Positions 31,072 to 40,780 of a stretch of 53,717 bases of DNA are shown here, piece by piece. Numbering within the stretch: the first letter of the stretch is position 1; every line of letters begins with the position of its first letter. Source of the DNA: UBA11373 sp035291545 (lineage in GTDB: Bacteria; Actinomycetota; Acidimicrobiia; Spongiisociales; UBA11373); NCBI GenBank assembly GCA_035291545.1, contig DATDRW010000071.1, forward strand, positions 1 to 53,717. The letters are read 5' to 3'. The translations under genes and the position numbers were made by a program. The notes below the pieces were generated by a model. The model made no database searches. It worked only from the letters and a program-made list of their open reading frames with translations, and was not told the DNA's origin.

Positions 31072-32196
31072 TCAGCCGGTGGCGGTGAAGTACTGGGCGA
31101 GCGCCGGGTTGGCGGCGACGACGATGCTCTCGAAGGTCGCCTGCGGGATGAGCACCGACCGTCCGAGATCGTCGACGAAGTAAGCCACCGGGATGGTGGG
31201 TCGGGCGATCGCCGACACGTCGAGGGACCGTACGCTCCAGGCCGTCGACACCACCTCCGACAGGCTCAAGTTCTCATCGATCGTGAACTCGTCGGCTAGC
31301 TCCTCGACGAGGGCGGTGAGGTCAGAGATGTCCCGCATCGCCGCCAATCGTTGCAGGGCCTGGATGATCAGGTCCTGCTGCCGTTGATTGCGCACCAGGT
31401 CGGTGGTGGCGATCGGCACCCACTGCCCACCGATCAGGCCCTGGGTGTGGCGGGACCGCACCCACGCCAGCGCCTGGTAGCCGCCGGCGACCGTGCAGCC
31501 GGCGGGGAGATCGAGGGGGATCGGGTCCACCCCGAGGTCGCGCACCGCGGTCGTAGTGCAGACCTCCACACCTCCCACGCGGTCGACGATGTGCCGGAAG
31601 CCGTCGAAGGTGAAGACGATGAAGTGGTCGACGGGAACTCCGGTGAAGTCCTCGACCGCGACCGCCACCAGTTCCGGTCCGGTGGCGAGGGAGCCGCAAC
31701 CGTTGAGGTTGGCGTTCACCCGCGTCAATCCGCCGGTGCACGGGTTGTGGAGGTAGAGGTCGCGGGGAATCGAGACCAGCACCGGGATGGATCCATCGGC
31801 GGGGATGATGAACATCATGATGACGTCGGCTCGGCGACTGGCTGCCTCGGAACTTCGCTGGTCGCTTCCGATGACGAGGAAGACGTCCATCGCCTCGTCG
31901 AGCGCGGTATGGGCCGCCGCGGCGAACTCGGCTGACTCGGGATCGGCGCCTCCTGCCACCGGCTTACCTTCCTTGGAAGGCCCGACTTCTTCGATGGGGG
32001 CGGTCGTAGCCGGAGATCCCAGATTGGTGTTGGCGGGCGATTCGAGCACCTCGCGGGCATGGTCGGGAGAGAAGGCGACCCGCTCGACGTTTCCCCAGGC
32101 GAGCCACAACCGGGCCGTGGTCCATCCCAGGACGGCGAGGCCGGCGATGGCAACGACGATCCCGGCACGCTTGATCATGGACCAGCGGGTCGTCAC
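31072..32196 (-). CDS. LytR-CpsA-Psr (LCP) family cell-wall ligase
   Basis: A 374-residue LCP protein, which attaches anionic glycopolymers (teichoic acid, arabinogalactan and similar) to peptidoglycan outside the cell. One N-terminal helix at residues ~9-28, then the LCP domain from ~110 to ~275: VFLVIGSDQRSS, the catalytic Arg/Asp in RRADVIMMF and SIPRDLYL, INAN-like VNANLNGCG, and Arg in WVRSRHTQG. The GTG start at 32196 is chosen because TACATT ends 7 nt before it; the ATG 18 nt later is less likely. Which polymer it handles cannot be told. Confidence 0.88.
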   Translation of the reverse strand: MTTRWSMIKRAGIVVAIAGLAVLGWTTARLWLAWGNVERVAFSPDHAREVLESPANTNLGSPATTAPIEEVGPSKEGKPVAGGADPESAEFAAAAHTALDEAMDVFLVIGSDQRSSEAASRRADVIMMFIIPADGSIPVLVSIPRDLYLHNPCTGGLTRVNANLNGCGSLATGPELVAVAVEDFTGVPVDHFIVFTFDGFRHIVDRVGGVEVCTTTAVRDLGVDPIPLDLPAGCTVAGGYQALAWVRSRHTQGLIGGQWVPIATTDLVRNQRQQDLIIQALQRLAAMRDISDLTALVEELADEFTIDENLSLSEVVSTAWSVRSLDVSAIARPTIPVAYFVDDLGRSVLIPQATFESIVVAANPALAQYFTATG

Positions 32197-32203
32197 GCCT
32201 GGA

Positions 32204-32209
32204 AATGTA
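32204..32209 (-). promoter_or_regulatory. -10 box of the LCP gene
   Basis: TACATT on the minus strand, 7 nt before the GTG at 32196; leaderless spacing. Confidence 0.45.
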
Positions 32210-32268
32210 GACGCTTCGCCCGAGTGCTGGTTTGCGTCGGTGGCCGGCACCATGGCTCTTCGGCTGGG

Positions 32269-34290
<2,022 letters not shown>

Positions 34291-34296
34291 CGGGAG

Positions 34297-34302
34297 AGAC
34301 TA
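34297..34302 (-). promoter_or_regulatory. -10 box of the DUF255 gene
   Basis: TAGTCT on the minus strand, exactly 6 nt before the GTG at 34290. The remaining non-coding DNA up to 34460 shows no other feature. Confidence 0.45.
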
Positions 34303-34460
34303 CGAGGCTCCGAGACCGGGGGAAGGGTCCAGCGTCGGCCGTCGACGACGCCATCGGCGAGCTCGTGGACCGCATCTTGAGTACTTGTCGTCATCAAGGG
34401 TCGCGGTGAGTGGTCACCACGGGTGCCGAGAAACGGGGAATCGGTTTTCCGATTTGGGGG

Positions 34461-34489
34461 TTCACAAAGGCGTCGGCCTGTGACATAGT
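34461..34489 (+). promoter_or_regulatory. Sigma-70-type promoter of the sigma factor gene
   Basis: TTCACA (34461-34466, five of six to TTGACA), a 17-nt spacer, then CATAGT (34484-34489, four of six to TATAAT). Transcription would start near 34496 and leave a ~95-nt leader. Confidence 0.55.
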
Positions 34490-34505
34490 GGGCCAGACCC
34501 GGGTC

Positions 34506-34523
34506 TTGTGAATCGTTTCACAA
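34506..34523. promoter_or_regulatory. CRP/GlxR-type palindrome
   Basis: TTGTGAATCGTTTCACAA is a perfect palindrome in its outer 7 bp and fits the CRP-family consensus TGTGA-N6-TCACA exactly. It lies about 10-28 nt after the predicted transcription start, a place where a bound regulator would block transcription. The regulator itself is not in the window; the cyclic-nucleotide-binding protein at 42839 has no DNA-binding domain. Confidence 0.55.
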
Positions 34524-34590
34524 AGTCGCCCACATAGACGACGCCGGATCAAGTTTCTTGCCCAAACACCTGAGAGGACACGCACTACCG

Positions 34591-35556
34591 ATGGCAGTTG
34601 CCAAGACGCGGCGCGAGCGGGATCGCAACAAGCTCACCGATGAGCGCGGCCGGCTCACCACGGATCTCGTCAGCCAGTACCTGACCGCGATCGGCGAGTA
34701 CGAACTGCTCACCGCCGAGCTCGAAGTCGAGTTCGCCCAGAAGATCGAGGCCGGCGAGGAAGCCGCCACGCGCCTCGAGGAGCGTGCCTACAAGGGCAAG
34801 GCGCAGGAGGTCGAGCTGAAGCGTGCGAAGCGGCTCGGCCAGCAGGCCAAGGACGACTTCCTCACCGCCAACCTCCGCCTCGTCGTGGCCAACGCTCGCC
34901 GCTACGCCAATACCTCGGGGATCGACTTCCTCGACCTCATCCAGGAGGGCAACCTCGGGCTGATCCGCGCCGTCGAGAAGTTCGACTGGCGCAAGGGGTT
35001 CAAGTTCTCGACCTACGCCACGTGGTGGATTCGGCAGGCGATCACCCGCGCCATCGCCGACAAGTCCCGTACGGTGCGGATCCCGGTTCATCTCCACGAC
35101 ACCCTCGCCGCGGTGCGCGCCGCCCAGGCCAGCCTGAAGGCCGAACTGGGCCGTGATCCCAAGCCGGCCGAGATCGCCGAGGAGGCCGGGGTCACCGTCG
35201 ACAAGGTGGAGCTGGCACTCGGCGTCGCCGACACCGTCTCGCTCGAGCAGCCGGTCGGCGAGGACGGCGCCCAGTTGGGCGACTTCATCGAGGACGAGGA
35301 TGCGGTCGATCCGGTCCGGGTCACCGAGGAGGGCGACATCGCCGACAGCCTGCGCCGTTCCATCTCCCGCCTTCCCGACCGGGAGGGCCGGATCCTGGCG
35401 CTGCGCTACGGCTTCCTCGACGGGGTACCGCGCACCCTCGAGGAAATCGGCGACGAGTTCAACCTCACCCGCGAGCGGATTCGCCAGCTGGAGAAGCTGG
35501 CCCTGTGCCGTTTGCGCCACCCTTCCTTCGGAATCCGCGAGCAGGACCTGGTGTGA
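34591..35556 (+). CDS. RNA polymerase principal-type sigma factor (sigma-70 group 1/2)
   Basis: A 321-residue sigma factor that directs RNA polymerase to promoters. Region 1.2 is at ~25-55 (TDLVSQYLTAIGEYELLTAE), region 2 at ~95-165 with the -10 recognition block N-L-R-L-V-V-A-N-A-R-R-Y and DLIQEGNLGLIRAVEKFDW plus FSTYATWWIRQAITRAI, region 3 with PKPAEIAEEAGV, and region 4 with YGFLDGVPRTLEEIG then LTRERIRQLEKLA for the -35. It lacks a long 1.1 region and is short, as in HrdB/SigB-like actinobacterial factors; it may not be the housekeeping one. The ATG at 34591 is selected because an upstream TTG adds residues with no family match. It is preceded by a promoter and a CRP-type site. Confidence 0.9.
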   Translation: MAVAKTRRERDRNKLTDERGRLTTDLVSQYLTAIGEYELLTAELEVEFAQKIEAGEEAATRLEERAYKGKAQEVELKRAKRLGQQAKDDFLTANLRLVVANARRYANTSGIDFLDLIQEGNLGLIRAVEKFDWRKGFKFSTYATWWIRQAITRAIADKSRTVRIPVHLHDTLAAVRAAQASLKAELGRDPKPAEIAEEAGVTVDKVELALGVADTVSLEQPVGEDGAQLGDFIEDEDAVDPVRVTEEGDIADSLRRSISRLPDREGRILALRYGFLDGVPRTLEEIGDEFNLTRERIRQLEKLALCRLRHPSFGIREQDLV

Positions 35557-35602
35557 TCGCCGAGGGTTCGGCCCGGCCCTGAACCGTCCGCGCTCGGTGC
35601 GC

Positions 35603-35608
35603 TAGCCT
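35603..35608 (+). promoter_or_regulatory. -10 box of the CBS protein gene
   Basis: TAGCCT, 8 nt before the ATG at 35617. Confidence 0.4.
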
Positions 35609-35616
35609 CAGCCTCG

Positions 35617-36003
35617 ATGAAACTCGGTGCGCTCGTCGGTGGATCGGCGATGGTCATCGGCAAAGAGGCGACGCTCGGTGACGCCGCGGAAGCGCTCGTC
35701 CAGGACGGGGTCGGCAGCCTCGGAGTCATCTCGGATCGCACCCTCGTCGGGATCATCACCGAACGCGACCTGGTCCGTGCCCTCGCCGCCGGAGTGGATC
35801 CGGAAGCGGAGATCGTGGCCGACTGGATGGCCGAAGCTCCCGACATCTTCTCGCCGGACATCGACGTCGAGGAGGCGGCACGCTGGCTCCTCGAGGTGGG
35901 TTACCGGCACATGCCGGTGATGTCCGAGGGCGAGCTGCTCGGGATCGTCAGCATCCGCGACCTCCTCTGGGCGCTCATCGGCGAAAGCGCCGGGGAAGCC
36001 TGA
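35617..36003 (+). CDS. CBS-domain pair protein
   Basis: A 128-residue protein with two CBS domains and nothing else (residues ~8-60 and 72-125). Such modules bind adenosine nucleotides or S-adenosylmethionine and regulate a partner. The first repeat has TLGDAAEALVQDGVGSLGVIS and GIITERDLVRALA, the second SPDIDVEEAARWLLEVGYRHMPVM and GIVSIRDLL, the usual pattern. It converges on the next gene with a 5-nt gap. It lies downstream of the sigma factor and may be read from its own leaderless promoter. Confidence 0.9.
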   Translation: MKLGALVGGSAMVIGKEATLGDAAEALVQDGVGSLGVISDRTLVGIITERDLVRALAAGVDPEAEIVADWMAEAPDIFSPDIDVEEAARWLLEVGYRHMPVMSEGELLGIVSIRDLLWALIGESAGEA

Positions 36004-36008
36004 AAGCG

Positions 36009-36383
36009 CTAGAGGATCAGTTCCAGGCGGCGGTTGATGGCGTCCATGACCGCCCGCACCGCGGCGAGGCGTCCGTCGGTTTCCCCCTGGAGGGCACTCC
36101 CGACCAGCACGCCTTCGCCGCCGTAGCGAACCTGGGCGAGAGCGACGTTGGCGGCTCCGAGGTCGGTGGTGGCCACCGCGAGCAGTTCGAGATCGATGGC
36201 GCCGTCGACGATGTGGGTGACCGCGTCGAGGGCGGCCTCACCGGCGAGGCGAACCCGCTCCTCGGATGAGCCGATGGCGTGGCCGTGCCACGAGCGGTGA
36301 TCCCAATCGAGGCGGACCGTCACCCGGGCATCCTCGCCGTCGATCTCGTCGTCGATGGACACGATCACGGGTCGAGTTCGCAT
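36009..36383 (-). CDS. Unknown protein, tandem paralogue 2
   Basis: A 124-residue protein of unknown function, mixed alpha/beta, without signal peptide or helices. Its sequence runs parallel to the next upstream gene: strand (RPVIVSIDDE / ALLRVEES), DxRxxVxV-WxG-x-H-x-G-x-A, helix with A-A-L-(D/N)-A-(V/L), two strands, then a helix ending A-(V/A)-(M/L)-D-A-(I/V)-N-R-R. This fits a small regulatory fold like the LeuA C-terminal type, as a guess. The ATG is supported by TACTCT 8 nt upstream. The gap from the paralogue is 28 nt. Confidence 0.65.
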   Translation of the reverse strand: MRTRPVIVSIDDEIDGEDARVTVRLDWDHRSWHGHAIGSSEERVRLAGEAALDAVTHIVDGAIDLELLAVATTDLGAANVALAQVRYGGEGVLVGSALQGETDGRLAAVRAVMDAINRRLELIL

Positions 36384-36391
36384 GATCCCGG

Positions 36392-36397
36392 AGAGTA
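36392..36397 (-). promoter_or_regulatory. -10 box of unknown paralogue 2
   Basis: TACTCT on the minus strand, 8 nt before the ATG at 36383. It lies in the gap between the two paralogues, so each may have its own start. Confidence 0.35.
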
Positions 36398-36411
36398 GTC
36401 GTCTTTCGCGC

Positions 36412-36816
36412 TCAGAGAGACGGCGCGATGCGACGGTTGACGGCGTCCAGCGCCGCCTTGGCAAAGGCCACCTGGCGGTTGTCGTCGTCGAGCACGGCGG
36501 TCCCGATCAGCGGGCGGTCGCCCTCGGGGTCCTCGACCACGACCATGGCGACGTCGAGACCACCGGCCCAGGAGGTCGAGGTGTCGATGAGGCGGTATTC
36601 ATCGTCGATGAACGCCAGGGCGTTGAGCGTCGCCGCCGCCACCAGCGATGGGCGCTCGGAGTCGGCCGGGGTGCCTGCGGCGACGCCCACGTGTTCCTTG
36701 CCCTCCCACACCAGCATCACCCGGACTTCGGCGCGGCGCTCATCGGTCGATTCCTCGACGCGGAGCAAGGCAAACCGGGCGGTCTCGAGGCGCAGATTGG
36801 TCACTGATGCGGTCAT
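36412..36816 (-). CDS. Unknown protein, tandem paralogue 1
   Basis: A 134-residue protein of unknown function, upstream neighbour and paralogue of the 36009-36383 gene. Shared pattern: RRAEVRVMLVWEGKEHVG (compare DARVTVRLDWDHRSWHG), S-L-V-A-A-A-T-L-N-A-L, strands LDVAMVVVED and PLIGTAVLDDDNRQ, and the end K-A-A-L-D-A-V-N-R-R. The pair is about 30-35% alike by eye. No membrane segments. Local duplication with divergence suggests the two may form a heterodimer. No family was recognised. Confidence 0.65.
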   Translation of the reverse strand: MTASVTNLRLETARFALLRVEESTDERRAEVRVMLVWEGKEHVGVAAGTPADSERPSLVAAATLNALAFIDDEYRLIDTSTSWAGGLDVAMVVVEDPEGDRPLIGTAVLDDDNRQVAFAKAALDAVNRRIAPSL

Positions 36817-36864
36817 GCGGTCGGTTATCGGCGGCTTTCGCGAGGTGATTGAGGGGATCCCCGT

Positions 36865-36960
36865 ACCAGGTGAGAAGTATCAGGCACCAGGTACGCAACG
36901 GGTAGCCATCACTGCCTCGAGCGGGCGTCGGGCGTCGGTTGGCTGATGGCTGGAGGCCGG
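36865..36960. repeat. Degenerate heptad repeat (L), divergent gap
   Basis: Units resembling ATCAGGC, ACCAGGT near 36880-36895 and GCGGGCG, TCGGGCG, TCGGTTG near 36929-36945 keep a rough 7-bp phase. It is weaker than the other arrays. It ends just before the -10 box at 36968. No gene in 36817-36967. Confidence 0.45.
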
Positions 36961-36967
36961 CGGCGGG

Positions 36968-36973
36968 TAGCCT
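36968..36973 (+). promoter_or_regulatory. -10 box of the small lipoprotein gene
   Basis: TAGCCT, 7 nt before the ATG at 36981. Confidence 0.45.
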
Positions 36974-36980
36974 CCCTTCC

Positions 36981-37349
36981 ATGCGCAGACTCGCCGCCGC
37001 CGCCTCCCTATTTGCCATTTCGGCCGCCGCCTGCGGCGGCGGCCCCGGTTCCACCGGGCCCGATCTCGCCGTCGAACGGCGCATCGGGTATGCGGTGATC
37101 GTCGAGGAGCGTCCCGACGGACGCAGCATCGGCTTCGCCGAGGATCGCGACGTCGCCTCCGGTGAGGAATTCGACGTTTCCGACGCGATCTGGCGGATCG
37201 ACGACGGCCCGTGGAATGAGCCGCCGGCGACCTGTCTCGGAAGGGGTCGGCGCATCGAGCTCGGGTTATCCCGGGTGCAGAACGCCGATCGCCCCGGACT
37301 CCTCAAGGACCGGGTCGTCTGGGTGGCCTGCCTCGCCCCCGAGGACTAG
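36981..37349 (+). CDS. Small lipoprotein of unknown function
   Basis: A 122-residue secreted lipoprotein. Signal peptide residues 1-17 with lipobox S-A-A-A-C near residue 18, a Gly-rich linker, then one small domain (~35-120) with two Cys residues (T-C-L-G and V-A-C-L) that could form a disulfide. No family recognised. The start is set by TAGCCT 7 nt upstream. Its TAG stop lies in a CTAG that is also the stop of the convergent LOG gene. Confidence 0.75.
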   Translation: MRRLAAAASLFAISAAACGGGPGSTGPDLAVERRIGYAVIVEERPDGRSIGFAEDRDVASGEEFDVSDAIWRIDDGPWNEPPATCLGRGRRIELGLSRVQNADRPGLLKDRVVWVACLAPED

Positions 37350-37888
37350 TGCACCAGGCGCCGGACGGCGGTGACCGCCTCGTCGACCGTGCCCACTGTG
37401 AGCACCAGGGCGCGATCGGCATCCAGTGTCGTGGCGAGCTGATCGACCAGTGACGCCCACGGCTCGCCGACCGCGATCAGCGGTTTCGGCTTCGTCCCGC
37501 TGAACCTGGCCACGAATGCGAGGTTCCAGGCGGCGACGAACTCGGTGAGGGTGCCCAGGCTCCCGGGGAGGGTGATTGTTGCCGCGCTCATCCGGGTCAT
37601 GTCGTGGATACGATCGAGCAGGTGGACCGCCGGGCGCTCGTGGCTGACGAATTCGTTGGCGCCGGCGCGGTCGGGGAACACCTCGGGGGCGGTGACGCCG
37701 AGCACGGTGCCTCCGCGATCCCGGGCGCCCCGGGACACCGCCTCCATCACCCCGCCGTATCCCCCGGTGATCACGGTGTATCCCGCGTCTGCGAGCAGCG
37801 CCCCACAGCGCACCCCGTCCTCGTAGAGGCCGTCGCCGGGTGAGGTCCGGGAGGCGCCGAAAACGGCGATGATCGGGGGAGCGGTCAC
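37346..37888 (-). CDS. LOG-like / TIGR00725-type nucleotide-binding protein
   Basis: A 180-residue Rossmann-like protein of the LOG/SLOG superfamily, which includes cytokinin riboside 5'-monophosphate phosphoribohydrolases and various nucleotide-binding proteins. The two signature blocks are G-G-Y-G-G-V-M-E-A-V-S-R-G-A near residue 41 and L-P-G-S-L-G-T-L-T-E-F near residue 106 (the PGGxGT-type motif), with VFGAS at the start. It lacks the usual Arg pattern of clear LOG enzymes, so the activity is open. GTG at 37888 is chosen because TACCCT lies 8 nt before it and a start 51 nt upstream would translate heptad repeat. It shares its CTAG stop with the convergent lipoprotein gene. Confidence 0.8.
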   Translation of the reverse strand: MTAPPIIAVFGASRTSPGDGLYEDGVRCGALLADAGYTVITGGYGGVMEAVSRGARDRGGTVLGVTAPEVFPDRAGANEFVSHERPAVHLLDRIHDMTRMSAATITLPGSLGTLTEFVAAWNLAFVARFSGTKPKPLIAVGEPWASLVDQLATTLDADRALVLTVGTVDEAVTAVRRLVH

Positions 37889-37908
37889 GGAAGTCGAGGG
37901 TAGTGAGC

Positions 37909-38010
37909 CTCCCGTCGCCCGTCGCCCGTCGCCCGTCACTCAATTCCCACTTCCCGTACACCGCTTTTCGCGGATTCCTCGCGGGCGTCGGGCGTCGGGC
38001 GTCGGGCAAC
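37909..38010. repeat. Heptad repeat element with inverted arms (M), divergent gap
   Basis: Left arm of GCCCGTC-type units (about 37911-37939), a centre of about 40 bp, and a right arm of GGGCGTC units (about 37983-38008) in inverse sense. One position per heptad does not pair, so a hairpin would be imperfect. The right arm is 6 bp from the tnaA -10 box. Confidence 0.75.
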
Positions 38011-38015
38011 CCGCC

Positions 38016-38021
38016 TACCGT
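38016..38021 (+). promoter_or_regulatory. -10 box of tnaA
   Basis: TACCGT, 9 nt before the ATG at 38031; no Shine-Dalgarno sequence. Confidence 0.4.
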
Positions 38022-38030
38022 TCGCACACC

Positions 38031-39407
38031 ATGCCTTACCGCACCATCATCGAGCCGTTCCGGATCCACAGCGTCCAGGGGATTGCCTTCCCCACCCTCG
38101 AGCAGCGCGAGGCAGCGCTGCTCCGAGCCGGGTACAACCTGTTCGGACTGCACGCCGACGAGGTGACTATCGACCTCCTCACCGACTCGGGCACCGGATC
38201 GATGTCGGCCGAGCAGTGGGCGGCGATGATGATCGGCGACGAGTCCTACGCCGGGAGCCGGTCGTTCTACCGATTCGCCGACACTGTGACTCGCCTCACA
38301 GGCCTCCCCGAGGTGATACCGGTCCACCAGGGGAGGGCGGCGGAGTGGATCCTGTTCTCCTCGGTGGCCGGGCCGGGGATGGTGGTCCCCAACAACACCC
38401 ATTTCGACACGACGCGGGCCAACGTCGAGTACCAGGGTGCCGAGGCGCGGGACATGGTCATCCCGGAGGGTCGTGACCCCTCCGCCGATCATCCCTTCAA
38501 GGGCAACATGGATGTCACCGCCCTCCGCGCCACCATCGCCGAGGTGGGCGCCACCCACATCCCGCTGGTGATGATCACGGTCACCAACAACTCGGGCGGC
38601 GGCCAACCGGTGTCTCTGGAGAACCTGCGTGCGGTGCGGGCGGTGTGCGACGAGCACGGGCTGCCCTTCTTCATGGACGCCGCCCGGTTCGCCGAGAACG
38701 CCTGGTTCATCAAGCTGCGCGAACCCGGGCAGGCGGACCGAACGCCTCGTGAGATCGCCCACGAGATGTTCTCGCTCGTGGACGGTGTCACGTTCTCTGC
38801 CAAAAAGGACGCCATCGCCAACATCGGCGGCTTCCTCGCCATGAAGGATCCGGAGTTGGCCGCCCAGTGCCGCAACCTGCTCATCCTCACCGAGGGTTTC
38901 CCCACCTACGGCGGGCTCGCCGGGCGCGACCTGGAGGCGATCGCCACCGGCCTCGACGAGGTGCTCGAGGAGGGCTATCTGCGGTACCGCATTCGCAGCA
39001 CCGAGTACCTCGGCGAGAAGTGCCGCGACGCCGGCGTTCCCATCGTGTGGCCGCCGGGGGGGCACGCCGTCTACATCGACGCCAGGGCCATGCTTCCGCA
39101 CATCCCGCCGTCGCAGTACCCGGCGCAGTCGCTGGCCGTCGAGCTGTACCGCGAGGGCGGGGTGCGGGGGGTCGAGATCGGGTCGGTGATGTTCGGCGTT
39201 CCCCTCGAGGACGGCAGCGAGACCCCGGCGGCGATGGAACTGGTCCGGCTGGCGGTGCCGCGGCGCACCTACACCCAGAGCCACATCGACTACGTAGGCG
39301 AGGTGATCGTCGCCGTCGCCGAGAGGGCGCCGGCGCTGCGCGGGTTCCGCATCACCCGCAGCGCCCCCTGGCTGCGGCACTTCACCGCCCAGTTCGCCCG
39401 GCTCTAG
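38031..39407 (+). CDS. tnaA: Tryptophanase
   Basis: A 458-residue PLP enzyme that cleaves tryptophan into indole, pyruvate and ammonia. PLP Lys is Lys259 in S-A-K-K-D-A-I-A-N-I-G-G-F. It is tryptophanase rather than tyrosine phenol-lyase by three known specificity positions: Asp in N-T-H-F-D-T-T (Thr in TPL), Ile in V-E-I-G-S (Arg in TPL), and His in L-R-H-F-T-A near the end (Phe in TPL). Blocks EGFPTYGGLAGRDLEA and GGHAVYIDAR are as expected. No tnaC leader is seen, unlike E. coli. With phenylalanine hydroxylase at 16.4 kb it implies use of aromatic amino acids or indole production. Its TAG stop shares CTAG with the convergent gene. Confidence 0.92.
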   Translation: MPYRTIIEPFRIHSVQGIAFPTLEQREAALLRAGYNLFGLHADEVTIDLLTDSGTGSMSAEQWAAMMIGDESYAGSRSFYRFADTVTRLTGLPEVIPVHQGRAAEWILFSSVAGPGMVVPNNTHFDTTRANVEYQGAEARDMVIPEGRDPSADHPFKGNMDVTALRATIAEVGATHIPLVMITVTNNSGGGQPVSLENLRAVRAVCDEHGLPFFMDAARFAENAWFIKLREPGQADRTPREIAHEMFSLVDGVTFSAKKDAIANIGGFLAMKDPELAAQCRNLLILTEGFPTYGGLAGRDLEAIATGLDEVLEEGYLRYRIRSTEYLGEKCRDAGVPIVWPPGGHAVYIDARAMLPHIPPSQYPAQSLAVELYREGGVRGVEIGSVMFGVPLEDGSETPAAMELVRLAVPRRTYTQSHIDYVGEVIVAVAERAPALRGFRITRSAPWLRHFTAQFARL

Positions 39408-40780
39408 AGACCGGCGGGGATCAGGGGTCCGATCCCGGTATCCCACAAGGCGTCGGCGGCGGCGAAGGCGGCGGCCACCACCGGGGCCGCCTGAACGCCG
39501 GGCACCACTTGTTCGGGATCCAGGGTGAAGCGGACGAGCCCTCCGGACGCGGCCGGGCCGCGTTCGAGGGTGGCGTTGCCCTGGTCGGGTCCGGCCGGGT
39601 GCACCGTCACCCCGTCCCAGAGGACGCGGTGCGTCTCGGTCGCCGGGATGTCCCGGACGACGGTGGTGAATCCGCCGAGGTGGCGTCTCTCGTCGGCTGC
39701 AGTGACCGCGATCCGCTCGATTTCCACCGGGTCGAGCCCCTCGGTCTCGCCCGCGATGAGGAGACGGCTGATGCCGAGCAGCGGGAGGTCGGCGGCACGC
39801 GCCGCCGGCATCATCCCGGCTCCGAACCGGGGATTCAATTCGGTGGGGAGCCAGCCGTCGGCGGTGACCACCCCGTCCATGGTGAACACCCCGCGGAACG
39901 CGGCGAGGTCCCGGAGGTGGGCTCCCACCCGGCGCGCTGCCGCCCGCATCTCCTCGCGTACCTCGTCGGGTGGATCCCACGAGGTGGCGACAGAGCCGTA
40001 GCGGAAGCGGTCCGAGCCCGGGACGCGGAACACGATCATCTCCACCGGCCGGAACGCCGCCACTGCGTCGGGGAAGACCATGCCGTGGATGCTGCAGGGG
40101 ACCCCTTCGAGGAAGGGCATGACCCTGACCCGGTCGCAGTGCCCGCTCATGAACTCGATGGTGGGGGCAGCGTCGTCGGGGTCGGCAACGAAGCGGGTGT
40201 ACTCGGCGCCGCCGTGCCAGCCCTCGCGGTTGTCCCCCGCCCACACCGTCCCGGCTGCGCCGCCGAGACGGCGGGCGGCGGCAACGAGCGCGTGCATTTC
40301 GGCGGGGACGACCAACGACGGTGCGTGGTCGACCGCTGCCGCCTCCCAGAGGTCGTCCACCTCGGTCTTGTCCTCGAGGGCGAGCCAGGCGGCGGGCCGC
40401 GCCCCCCAGCAAGGGCGGCCGGCGATCTCGACGGCGGTGTCGAGGAACGAGGAGAGCACCTTCGCCTCGCCGGCCGGGTCCCACGCCTCGATGCGGTCGA
40501 GCGCCCACTGCGGCAGCCGGCGCAGCGCCTCGTGGTAGGCGCGGATGCCACCCATCATCGTGTCGGATCGGACTCCGAGGATGACGAGCTCGCAATCCTC
40601 CTCCGCCGGCAGGTCCCCGGAACCGGTGGAACCGCTCAGCAGCAGCGGCCGCGGATACCCCTTCTCCCGCATCGCTCGGACCGCCTGCGTGAAGCCGGCG
40701 GCGACGTCGGCGCATACGATCCACTTGTGGCGGCGCATGACGCGGTCGACTACGTCCCGGTACTGGGCGGCGTCGCTCAT
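39404..40780 (-). CDS. ATP-grasp-like protein
   Basis: A 458-residue soluble protein that looks like an ATP-grasp ligase. The N-terminal part (residues ~1-110) could be a Rossmann-like pre-ATP-grasp domain (WIVCADVAAGFTQAVRAM, CELVILGV), the middle holds a segment of ATP-binding character (PSLVVPAEMHALVAAARRLGGAAGTVWAGDN), and the late block D-G-W-L-P-T-E-L-N-P-R-F-G-A-G-M matches the metal-binding E-x-N-P-R of ATP-grasp enzymes. Substrate unknown. ATG at 40780 overlaps the stop of the MobA-like gene as ATGA, so the two probably act in one pathway. Confidence 0.7.
   Translation of the reverse strand: MSDAAQYRDVVDRVMRRHKWIVCADVAAGFTQAVRAMREKGYPRPLLLSGSTGSGDLPAEEDCELVILGVRSDTMMGGIRAYHEALRRLPQWALDRIEAWDPAGEAKVLSSFLDTAVEIAGRPCWGARPAAWLALEDKTEVDDLWEAAAVDHAPSLVVPAEMHALVAAARRLGGAAGTVWAGDNREGWHGGAEYTRFVADPDDAAPTIEFMSGHCDRVRVMPFLEGVPCSIHGMVFPDAVAAFRPVEMIVFRVPGSDRFRYGSVATSWDPPDEVREEMRAAARRVGAHLRDLAAFRGVFTMDGVVTADGWLPTELNPRFGAGMMPAARAADLPLLGISRLLIAGETEGLDPVEIERIAVTAADERRHLGGFTTVVRDIPATETHRVLWDGVTVHPAGPDQGNATLERGPAASGGLVRFTLDPEQVVPGVQAAPVVAAAFAAADALWDTGIGPLIPAGL

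Noticed and set aside
32194..32253. Longer N-terminus for the LCP protein from an ATG at 32253
   Set aside because: It would start upstream of the TACATT box; the GTG at 32196 lies at leaderless distance and precedes the membrane helix directly.
34558..34590. Upstream TTG start for the sigma factor
   Set aside because: Adds 11 residues with no family match; the ATG at 34591 gives a typical start.
38031..39407. Tyrosine phenol-lyase
   Set aside because: The three positions that separate TPL from tryptophanase all carry the tryptophanase residues.
37266..40724. 1152-codon open frame on the minus strand
   Set aside because: It runs through tnaA, LOG and the ATP-grasp gene in other frames, and has low-complexity Arg/Gly/Asp composition; shadow frame.
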